Shown one piece after another: positions 1-4,632 of a stretch of 5,876 nucleotides of DNA (position 1 is the first letter of the stretch; every line of letters starts with the position of its first letter). Origin of the DNA: Candidatus Cloacimonadota bacterium (GTDB lineage: Bacteria; Cloacimonadota; Cloacimonadia; Cloacimonadales; TCS61); contig QMNP01000116.1 of the NCBI GenBank assembly GCA_003647825.1, positions 1-5,876 of the forward strand. The letters are read 5' to 3'. The notes under the pieces are model-generated. The model was not told where the DNA came from. It ran no database searches and saw only the letters and a list, made by a program, of their open reading frames with translations. Made by a program: the position numbers and the translations under genes.

Positions 1-15
1 CTCGCTGTTGCTTAC

Positions 16-62
16 GAAGCAATCTCTATAAATAGTAATCAATTAGCAATATAGATTGCTTC
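16..62. repeat. Inverted repeat with GAAGCAATCT arms
   Basis: Seen: arm GAAGCAATCT at 16-25 and its exact reverse complement AGATTGCTTC at 53-62, separated by 27 AT-rich bases. The arms can be extended inward by a few A-T pairs if two bases are bulged. From memory, GAAGCAATCTC-type words occur in short interspersed intergenic repeats of many environmental bacterial genomes. The element begins close to the left edge, so more of it may lie outside. A second, imperfect hairpin follows (gcttcgc at 84-90 against gcagaagc at 111-118, with an inner acaaa/tttgt pair at 95-105). It is followed by A-rich rather than T-rich sequence, so it does not look like a terminator for + strand transcription. Confidence 0.55.
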
Positions 63-149
63 AGCAGAAACTCTCTGATAGATGCTTCGCAAAGACAAAG
101 TTTGTATTATGCAGAAGCCTCAAAAAAATAAAGAAAAATAGGAGTAGGA

Positions 150-1247
150 ATGAGAAAAATATTTTATATAGTTATACTGCTTATAGCTATTGTGTCTTGC
201 CAGCAGAAACCGGGTTTTGTAATTACTGGAAACATCCAGAATGCCGAAGGTGAATCTGTAGTATTAAAAAAAGCTGCAGGTAGAGATTACGTAACAATTG
301 ATTCAACAATAATTTCCAACAACACTTTTAAATTTGAAGGTTCTGTCGATTTCCCTGATATGTATTTCCTTGAAATATTGCAAGTTACATCTCCTAAGAA
401 TATCTTTCTGGAGAATTCTGCAATATCGGTTACTGGTGATGCTCAGGCTTTTGATGAAATTGAGATAACAGGTTCAACCTCTGAAATGGAATTTCAGGAT
501 TATTTAACATTGATCGAGCCTGCCGAGAAGAAAATGGAAGTGATATTTACCGAGTATCCACTTGCTCAGCAATCGGGTGATGAAGCTAAAATTAAAGAAT
601 TATTTGATGAATATACTTTGATCGAGCAGGAAATTAATGAAGTTGGAAAACAGTTTATTGTTACTCATCCTACATCTTTTGTTTCTGCAGGTGTTTTAGG
701 CCATCTTGCAGGTAATATGGAAGCTGATGAGATCGAAGAATTGCTGAACGTGTTAGATACTAAACTGGCAATAAATCCAGTAATCGGCGAATTGCAGGAA
801 AAGGTAAAAACCCTCAAGATTACTGCTATAGGCCAACCTGCACCAGATTTTGAATTGAATGATGCAAATGGAAATCCGATTAAACTTTCTGATAAGATAG
901 GCTCAAAACTTCTGCTGCTGGATTTCTGGGCTGCCTGGTGTAATCCCTGCCGTGAAGAAAATCCCAATGTCGTTGCAGTTTACAATAAATTCAAAGATAA
1001 AGGTTTTGATGTTTTTGGTGTCTCTCTGGATCAGGATAAAGAAGCCTGGCTGCAGGCAATTAGTGATGACAAGCTCACCTGGACGCATGTATCGCAATTG
1101 GAAGGCTGGACATCTGATGCTGTAGATAAATATGCGATCTCTTCAATCCCTGCTAATTTCCTACTTGATGAAAACGGCATAATCGTTGCCAAAGATCTGC
1201 GTGGTGAAGATCTGGAAGCAAAAGTTAAGGAGCTTCTCGGAGAATAA
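150..1247 (+). CDS. TlpA/ResA-like thiol-disulfide lipoprotein with DUF4369-like N-terminal domain
   Basis: This 365-residue protein is probably a membrane-anchored thioredoxin-fold oxidoreductase acting in the periplasm. Residues 1-16 form a hydrophobic signal segment ending in a lipobox (IVSC), with Cys17 as the predicted lipidation site. Residues about 22-115 resemble the DUF4369 beta-domain that precedes many Bacteroidetes-type TlpA proteins (GNIQNAEGESVVLKK, later an ENSAISVTGD stretch). Residues about 120-220 are a helical, charged linker. Residues about 228-363 are the AhpC/TSA-Redoxin domain. It starts with GQPAPDFEL, carries the active-site motif WCNPC with Cys264 and Cys267, and has the conserved cis-proline in SSIPANF at Pro334. 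Both redox cysteines are present, so it should be active in thiol exchange; reductant and substrate cannot be told from sequence. The ATG at 150 is preceded by AGGAG at 140-144 with 5 nt spacing, and no alternative start would keep the signal peptide. Its stop lies 3 nt before the next gene, which suggests translational coupling. Fold assignment is firm; the physiological role is inferred. Confidence 0.93.
   Translation: MRKIFYIVILLIAIVSCQQKPGFVITGNIQNAEGESVVLKKAAGRDYVTIDSTIISNNTFKFEGSVDFPDMYFLEILQVTSPKNIFLENSAISVTGDAQAFDEIEITGSTSEMEFQDYLTLIEPAEKKMEVIFTEYPLAQQSGDEAKIKELFDEYTLIEQEINEVGKQFIVTHPTSFVSAGVLGHLAGNMEADEIEELLNVLDTKLAINPVIGELQEKVKTLKITAIGQPAPDFELNDANGNPIKLSDKIGSKLLLLDFWAAWCNPCREENPNVVAVYNKFKDKGFDVFGVSLDQDKEAWLQAISDDKLTWTHVSQLEGWTSDAVDKYAISSIPANFLLDENGIIVAKDLRGEDLEAKVKELLGE
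1239..1243 (+). promoter_or_regulatory. Ribosome-binding site supporting a TTG start
   Basis: GGAGA at 1239-1243 lies inside the last codons of the thioredoxin gene, 7 nt before the TTG at 1251. This normal spacing supports TTG as the real start of the downstream gene. A second purine run, AAGGAG at 1227-1232, is 18 nt away and too far to serve. Confidence 0.65.
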
Positions 1248-1250
1248 GGT

Positions 1251-1829
1251 TTGAAGAAAACTATTCTTCTTATAATAAGTTTTGTTCTAATTAAATCGCT
1301 ATTTGCAGAGCTTCGCTTTTACCGGGAAGATATTAATTTTACTCTAACAGATTCTACATTCACTGTTGATGGTTTGTATTTTTTAAGAAATGATTCTGAT
1401 AAAGATTTTAAGCAAGCTCTTATATATCCGTTCCCTCAGGATAGTCTATATGGATTAGTAGATACTATCTTCTGCGAAAACATGTCCCGTCCGGATTCTG
1501 CAGGAGTTGTGCGATGGAACCAAAGAAATGCCACACTGCAAACATCAATTCCTGCTCACGATTCTACTGTATTACGTGTTTATTACTCTCATACATTATT
1601 AGGTGGAAAAGCAGAATATATTTTGGAAACAACATCTGCCTGGGGCAAAGGATTTGAACAGGCTTATTATGACCTTACCTTTCCTAAAACTATTACAATT
1701 GATTCACTTTCTTACATGCCAGATGAACTGGAGGAAACTGAAACACATTACAAATTGATCTGGATAAAAAAAGATTTTATGCCAATGAAGAATTTTGTGG
1801 TGGAGTTTGATGTAAAACGGTCACCTTGA
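1251..1829 (+). CDS. Exported beta-rich protein of unknown function
   Basis: This 192-residue protein matches no family I recognise. Residues 1-19 form a clear signal peptide: a Lys-Lys n-region, a hydrophobic core and a likely cleavage after SLFA. The remainder (about 20-192) alternates polar and hydrophobic residues with many Thr, Ser, Tyr and Phe, as expected of a beta-sandwich. It has a single mature-region Cys (Cys75), no obvious catalytic motif and no C-terminal membrane segment, so it is probably soluble in the periplasm or associated with the envelope. The start is TTG. The first in-frame ATG would be residue 78, which would lose the signal peptide and a third of the domain, so TTG with the GGAGA site is preferred. 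It lies 3 nt after the thioredoxin-lipoprotein stop and is almost certainly in the same operon; the thioredoxin might act on it or on a shared envelope target, but this is speculative. The stop codon is inside a perfect 8-bp hairpin (1816-1834). Confidence 0.82.
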   Translation: MKKTILLIISFVLIKSLFAELRFYREDINFTLTDSTFTVDGLYFLRNDSDKDFKQALIYPFPQDSLYGLVDTIFCENMSRPDSAGVVRWNQRNATLQTSIPAHDSTVLRVYYSHTLLGGKAEYILETTSAWGKGFEQAYYDLTFPKTITIDSLSYMPDELEETETHYKLIWIKKDFMPMKNFVVEFDVKRSP

Positions 1830-1834
1830 CCGTT
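1816..1834. repeat. Perfect hairpin overlapping a stop codon
   Basis: AACGGTCA at 1816-1823 pairs exactly with TGACCGTT at 1827-1834, leaving a 3-nt loop. The TGA stop of the exported-protein gene (1827-1829) is the first part of the right arm. No T-run follows on the + strand (GATAGACAC then a run of A), so it is not a standard intrinsic terminator in that direction. It could protect the 3' end of the mRNA or be the first unit of the palindrome cluster to its right. Confidence 0.6.
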
Positions 1835-1843
1835 GATAGACAC

Positions 1844-1907
1844 AAAAAAAAGAAATACCTTGAAAAGGCTTCATTAGAGATTTCTTCCTGCTTAGCACTT
1901 TCAAGGT
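1844..1907 (-). terminator. Possible - strand terminator: 9-bp stem then T8
   Basis: ACCTTGAAA at 1857-1865 and TTTCAAGGT at 1899-1907 are exact reverse complements. Read on the - strand, the stem is followed after five bases by eight T residues (A-run at 1844-1851 on the + strand). That layout could end a transcript coming from asnS. Against it, the loop is 33 nt, the stem is A/T-rich, and the site is more than 200 nt past the asnS stop. A competing pairing exists between 1850-1856 and 1880-1886. Confidence 0.35.
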
Positions 1908-1931
1908 TCCTTTATCAATTCTAACTGCTTG

Positions 1932-1950
1932 TTCAATCGTCTCGATTGAA
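1932..1950. repeat. Perfect 8-bp hairpin, TTCAATCG arms
   Basis: TTCAATCG at 1932-1939 and CGATTGAA at 1943-1950 pair without mismatch around a 3-nt loop. No T-run of terminator quality follows on either strand. It sits 12 nt before the next, longer palindrome. Confidence 0.55.
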
Positions 1951-1958
1951 TCATTTAC

Positions 1959-1987
1959 AAAAGGTTCCCAAGGCAAACTTGGGAACC
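1959..1987 (-). terminator. Strong 10-bp hairpin with short T-tail on the - strand
   Basis: GGTTCCCAAG at 1963-1972 and CTTGGGAACC at 1978-1987 form a perfect 10-bp stem with a 5-nt loop, the most stable small hairpin in the window. On the - strand it is followed by TTTTG (complement of 1958-1962), so it is a possible terminator for asnS about 140 nt past its stop. On the + strand it is followed by AGATTAAAA, with no T-run. It could equally be a copy of an interspersed palindromic repeat, since its arms are GC-rich compared with the surroundings. Confidence 0.4.
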
Positions 1988-2004
1988 AGATTAAAATATA
2001 TCTT

Positions 2005-2060
2005 CCTGCTTTTCTTGTGTTCCTTCTTTTCGATCCTGCAATGAAGAGAAGGACAGCAGG
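2005..2060. repeat. Branched inverted repeat (outer CCTGCT/AGCAGG, inner 10-bp stem)
   Basis: Outer arms CCTGCT at 2005-2010 and AGCAGG at 2055-2060 are exact complements. Inside them, 2021-2030 pairs with 2044-2053 over ten positions (nine Watson-Crick pairs and one G-T), leaving a 13-nt loop. A 10-nt bulge remains on the left side between the stems. The left outer arm lies in the TCTTCCTGCTT word that also occurs at 1883-1893. Confidence 0.45.
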
Positions 2061-2070
2061 GTGAGTAGAA

Positions 2071-2117
2071 CCTTGCGAAGGTCGATTTATGAAAATAGTT
2101 CTAAAACCTTCGCAAGG
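2071..2117. repeat. Perfect 12-bp inverted repeat whose arms are themselves hairpins
   Basis: CCTTGCGAAGGT at 2071-2082 and ACCTTCGCAAGG at 2106-2117 are exact reverse complements, 23 nt apart. Each arm alone also folds (CCTT, 3-nt loop, AAGG), a nested design typical of REP/BIME-like interspersed palindromes. It lies 9 nt from the asnS stop. On the - strand the first small hairpin is followed by TTTT, so it may weakly assist termination of asnS, but a 4-bp stem is little support for that. Confidence 0.6.
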
Positions 2118-2125
2118 AAAATTAT

Positions 2126-3424
2126 TTACGGATAGATTCTGTTTATCATTCTTGGGAAAGGAATCACTTCACGGATGTGACGCACACCGCTCATCCACTG
2201 GATCAATCTTTCCAATCCAATACCAAATCCACTGTGAGGAACGCTGCCGTATTTACGTAGATCCAGAAACCACTGGTAATCTTCGATCTTGTAGCCTTCT
2301 TTATTTATTCTTTCCAGCAACAGATCGTGATCGTCTTCACGCTGTGAACCACCAATAATTTCACCAAATCCTTCCGGTGCGATAAGGTCTGCTCCCAAAG
2401 CCAGATCAGGATTTTCAGGATCACGTTTCATATAGAAAGATTTGATCTCTTTGGGCCATCTATCCACGAATACAGGCACATTATATTCAGCTGTTATCAG
2501 TTCTTCTTCAGGAGCACCGAAGTCATCCAGGTAACCAATCTCCACACCTTTTCCTTTAAGGAAATCGATCACTTCTCGATGAGTCATTATCACAAAAGGA
2601 GCATCAGCTTTTTTCAGCTGTTCCACATCACGCTCCAATATTTCCAGTTCGCGAGTATTTTTATCTATTACTGTTCGAATTACAAATCGGATCAATTCTT
2701 CCTGAATTCTGAGATTTTCATCGTGTTCTACAAAAGCAGCTTCTGCATCCATCATCCAGAATTCCGTTAAATGTTTGCGGGTTTTAGATTTTTCTGCTCT
2801 GAAAACCGGCCCAAAATCATAAACTCTACCCAGGCTCATAATTCCGGCTTCCAAATAAAGCTGACCGCTTTGAGAGAGAAAAGCTGAGCCCAGATCAAAA
2901 TACGGAACTTCAAAAAGTGTGGTTGTTCCTTCACTGGCATTTGGGGTAAGGATCGGTGAATCAAAACGGTAGAAACCGTTATTGTTCAAATACTCACAGA
3001 TAGCAAAATAGACTGTATGACGGATCTTAAGAACAGCATTCTGTTTAGCACTTCTCATCCAGAGATGACGCTGTGACAGCAGGAAATCAGGCCCATGTTC
3101 TTTCTTGCCGATTGGATATTCATCTGCAATATTGATAATATTAATATCTTTCAGTTGAAATTCAAATTTATCTTCAAATTTGGGATGTTTCTGGGCAACT
3201 CCGATAACTTCCAACGATGATTCGATCGTGATTTTTTTTACTTTATCGAAATTTTCTTCACCCATTTCCGGTTTAAAGGCAACGCATTGTATATCTGCCG
3301 ATGCATCACGGAAAATCACAAAACGCAATTTACTGCTGGCTTTACGATAGTTTCGTACCCAGCCGCGCAGTTTTATTTCTTCACCTAAATGTTCTTTCAG
3401 GTCTTTAACTTCTATTATTTTCAT
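2126..3424 (-). CDS. asnS: Asparagine--tRNA ligase (AsnRS)
   Basis: This 432-residue class IIb aminoacyl-tRNA synthetase charges tRNA-Asn with asparagine using ATP in the cytoplasm. Residues about 17-100 are the OB-fold anticodon-binding domain (LRGWVRNYRKASSKLRFVIF). The class II catalytic core follows. The motif 1 region ends near FYRFDSPILTP (151-161). The FLSQSGQLYLEA substrate loop is at 182-193. Motif 2 is FRAEKSKTRKHLTEFW (208-223, with Arg209 and Glu211). The GEIIGGSQRE segment (354-363) and motif 3 GFGIGLERL (399-407, Arg406) complete it. The SGQL and EFWM signatures favour AsnRS over the similar archaeal-type AspRS. The C-terminal IPFPRMINRIYP resembles archaeal AsnRS endings. All catalytic motifs are present and the length is normal. 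The reading frame extends 5 codons upstream to a TTG, but GGAGAG (complement of 3432-3437) lies within that extension, 7 nt before the ATG at 3424, so the ATG is chosen. It follows the oxidoreductase gene by 63 nt on the same strand and may be read from the same transcript. Confidence 0.95.
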   Translation of the reverse strand: MKIIEVKDLKEHLGEEIKLRGWVRNYRKASSKLRFVIFRDASADIQCVAFKPEMGEENFDKVKKITIESSLEVIGVAQKHPKFEDKFEFQLKDINIINIADEYPIGKKEHGPDFLLSQRHLWMRSAKQNAVLKIRHTVYFAICEYLNNNGFYRFDSPILTPNASEGTTTLFEVPYFDLGSAFLSQSGQLYLEAGIMSLGRVYDFGPVFRAEKSKTRKHLTEFWMMDAEAAFVEHDENLRIQEELIRFVIRTVIDKNTRELEILERDVEQLKKADAPFVIMTHREVIDFLKGKGVEIGYLDDFGAPEEELITAEYNVPVFVDRWPKEIKSFYMKRDPENPDLALGADLIAPEGFGEIIGGSQREDDHDLLLERINKEGYKIEDYQWFLDLRKYGSVPHSGFGIGLERLIQWMSGVRHIREVIPFPRMINRIYP

Positions 3425-3431
3425 TTTATAT

Positions 3432-3437
3432 CTCTCC
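3432..3437 (-). promoter_or_regulatory. Ribosome-binding site fixing the asnS start
   Basis: On the - strand GGAGAG ends 7 nt before the ATG at 3424. Because it overlaps codons that a start at the TTG at 3439 would have to translate, it argues for the shorter 432-residue protein. Confidence 0.7.
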
Positions 3438-3449
3438 AAATTTATATTC

Positions 3450-3480
3450 CTGTCATCCTGAGTTCTTCGAAGGACGACAG
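3450..3480. repeat. Short palindromic interspersed repeat, TGTCATCCTGAG type
   Basis: CTGTCATCCT at 3450-3459 pairs with AGGACGACAG at 3471-3480 with one A-C mismatch, around an 11-nt loop containing the self-complementary TTCGAA. From memory, TGTCATCCTGAG followed by a GAAGGA word is a recurring intergenic motif in many bacterial genomes, including FCB-group metagenomes. Here it fills half of the gap between the oxidoreductase stop (3488) and asnS start (3424). No good T-run follows on the - strand, so it should not strongly terminate read-through into asnS. Confidence 0.6.
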
Positions 3481-3487
3481 ATTAATA

Positions 3488-4465
3488 TCACTTCTTTTCT
3501 ATTTTCTCTACTATTTCTAAAGCCACCTTAAGTGCTCTGGCTCCGGCAACACCATCCACAGTTGGATTTATATCAGCTTCGATCGCATGAATAAAAGACT
3601 CGAGCTCTTGAGTAAGAGCATCTTTCTTACGATCGGAAGCATCCACCTCCACGATGTCTACGACATCTTTGGTATCAATACCTTCATATTTGCCCATCAT
3701 TAATTTGGGTAATACTTTAAACAATTTTGCAGATTTCTTAATGTGAGTAACTTTCTTATGCTGAAAATCAAAAGAGAAATAAGCATCTTTCTGAAAGATC
3801 CTTAATTTTCGAGAGCGTTTCATCGAGATGCGGCTAGCTGTAATATTGGCAACTGCCCCATCTTCAAACTCAATTCGTGCATTGGCAATATCGATGCTTT
3901 TTGTCATTACCCCAGAACCGCTGGCACTGATATGTTTCACTTCACTTTTACAAAAAGCAAGAATCAAATCGATATCATGGATCATTAATTCCAATACAAC
4001 AGGGATATCAGTTCCACGTGGCGTGAAAGGTGCAATACGGTGGCATTCCATAAAGATCGGATCTTTGATCTTATCTTCCATTTCCGAAACGATCGGATTG
4101 AACCTTTCTATATGACCAACCTGAATTTTCAGATTGTCTTTTCTGGCAATCTCCAGAAGCTCTTCTGCCTGCTGTAGAGTCTCGGTAATCGGTTTTTCGA
4201 TGAAGACATGAATTCCATTTTTCAAAGCCTTATCAGCAAGTTCAAAATGAGAATTAGTTGTAACGACCACAACCAGAGCATCACATTCTGAAATGAGAGC
4301 TTCAAAGCTTTCAAAAGCTTTTGCATTGATTTTTTCGGCAATCTCCCTCGCACGTTCCGGTCGCCAATCATATAATCCTACAAATTCGCATTTGTCAGAT
4401 TCTGATAAAATCCGAGCATGATTCTGACCGAATTGACCAACTCCTACTATCCCAACTTTCAGCAT
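3488..4465 (-). CDS. Gfo/Idh/MocA family NAD(P)-dependent oxidoreductase
   Basis: This 325-residue protein has the two-domain layout of the Gfo/Idh/MocA family, cytoplasmic enzymes that mostly oxidise or reduce sugars and sugar nucleotides. Residues 1-118 form the Rossmann domain. It begins MLKVGIVGVGQFG with the dinucleotide-binding glycines Gly8, Gly10 and Gly13, and the signature EKP lies at 90-92 (Lys91 is the usual catalytic/cofactor residue). VGHIERFNP (116-124) opens the alpha/beta C-terminal domain, and MIHDIDLIL (161-169) supplies the usual active-site His163 and Asp166. The VGHIERFNP and HDIDL style resembles members found beside lipid A genes and the UDP-GlcNAc 3-dehydrogenase GnnA, which serves 2,3-diamino-glucose lipid A. 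That substrate is inference, since no lpx or aminotransferase gene is in view. The ATG at 4465 has AAGGAG (complement of 4471-4476) 5 nt upstream. A TTGACA box further upstream may be its promoter. Family assignment is secure; the substrate is not. Confidence 0.92.
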   Translation of the reverse strand: MLKVGIVGVGQFGQNHARILSESDKCEFVGLYDWRPERAREIAEKINAKAFESFEALISECDALVVVVTTNSHFELADKALKNGIHVFIEKPITETLQQAEELLEIARKDNLKIQVGHIERFNPIVSEMEDKIKDPIFMECHRIAPFTPRGTDIPVVLELMIHDIDLILAFCKSEVKHISASGSGVMTKSIDIANARIEFEDGAVANITASRISMKRSRKLRIFQKDAYFSFDFQHKKVTHIKKSAKLFKVLPKLMMGKYEGIDTKDVVDIVEVDASDRKKDALTQELESFIHAIEADINPTVDGVAGARALKVALEIVEKIEKK

Positions 4466-4492
4466 TATAACTCCTTGATTTCCAAGTTGTTT

Positions 4493-4521
4493 TAAAATTT
4501 AGGGTAAACTTATCGTGTCAA
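4493..4521 (-). promoter_or_regulatory. Candidate promoter for the oxidoreductase-asnS pair
   Basis: On the - strand a perfect TTGACA (complement of 4516-4521) is followed after 17 nt by ATTTTA (complement of 4493-4498), a weak -10 match; TTTTAA one base further on is an alternative. The site lies about 30 nt before the start codon of the oxidoreductase. It assumes a standard sigma-70 consensus, which may not hold in this lineage. Confidence 0.45.
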
Positions 4522-4570
4522 GCAAAGAAAAATGAAATAGAATTTGAGTTAGAACTAGTTAAGAAAAGTG

Positions 4571-4600
4571 TTGACCCATTCTATCACTTACTGTTTTTTA
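4571..4600 (+). promoter_or_regulatory. Weak candidate promoter for the C25 peptidase gene
   Basis: TTGACC at 4571-4576 is close to a -35 box, and TTTTTA at 4595-4600 lies 18 nt later as a poor -10. It is placed suitably before the peptidase gene and faces away from the - strand promoter. Only the -35 is persuasive. Confidence 0.3.
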
Positions 4601-4623
4601 CAAAGAATTAAGAAATGGAGATG

Positions 4624-4632
4624 TTTTTTTTT
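4624..4632 (+). repeat. Nine-T homopolymer between ribosome-binding site and start codon
   Basis: GGAG at 4617-4620 is the only purine-rich site near the peptidase start. It is separated from the ATG at 4633 by 12 nt, nine of which are consecutive T. Two other ATG codons, at 4615 and 4621, are in the same frame, so the T-run may be either untranslated spacer or three Phe codons. Homopolymers of this length are prone to slippage, which would change spacing or frame depending on which start is used. Confidence 0.5.

Larger units (their letters stand above)
1830..2125. other. Convergent intergenic region filled with inverted repeats
   Basis: This 296-nt stretch separates two genes that converge on it (+ strand gene ending at 1829, - strand asnS ending at 2126). 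I see no credible coding sequence on either strand. It holds at least four further inverted repeats: 1857-1907, 1932-1950, 1963-1987 and 2071-2117, plus a branched structure at 2005-2060. It also has an 11-nt direct repeat, TCTTCCTGCTT, at 1883-1893 and 2001-2011. The word ACCTTGA or its complement recurs at 1823-1829, 1857-1863 and 1901-1907. Termination of both converging transcripts probably happens here, but the number of palindromes exceeds what two terminators need. A mosaic of interspersed palindromic repeats, or a small structured RNA, is possible. Confidence 0.7.

Noticed and set aside
95..105. Small palindrome ACAAAGTTTGT
   Set aside because: It is short, AT-rich and expected by chance in this composition; only noted as part of a weak hairpin.
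105..110. TATTAT as a -10 box for the thioredoxin operon
   Set aside because: No -35 box is found at suitable spacing (82-87 reads ATGCTT), so the promoter cannot be supported.
56..253. Open frame on the + strand overlapping the start of the thioredoxin gene
   Set aside because: It lacks a ribosome site, runs through repeat-like DNA and overlaps a well-supported gene in another frame.
665..967. Open frame on the - strand inside the thioredoxin gene
   Set aside because: It is antisense to a conserved domain, has low-complexity Ser-rich composition and matches no family; a shadow frame.
1830..2125. CRISPR array in the palindrome-rich intergenic region
   Set aside because: The inverted repeats differ from one another and are not regularly spaced; the only direct repeat is an 11-nt word occurring twice.
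2089..2358. Open frame on the + strand opposite the 3' end of asnS
   Set aside because: It starts inside the 12-bp palindrome and runs antisense to conserved motif 3 of AsnRS; no protein-like character.
2126..3424. Aspartyl-tRNA synthetase as the alternative identity of asnS
   Set aside because: The FLSQSGQL loop, EFWM after motif 2 and GEIIGGSQRE are AsnRS-like; AspRS of this size usually has an AQSPQL-type loop.
2126..3439. Longer asnS start at TTG 3439
   Set aside because: The ribosome-binding site for the ATG at 3424 lies inside the extra codons, and the AsnRS family normally begins near the ATG-derived N-terminus.
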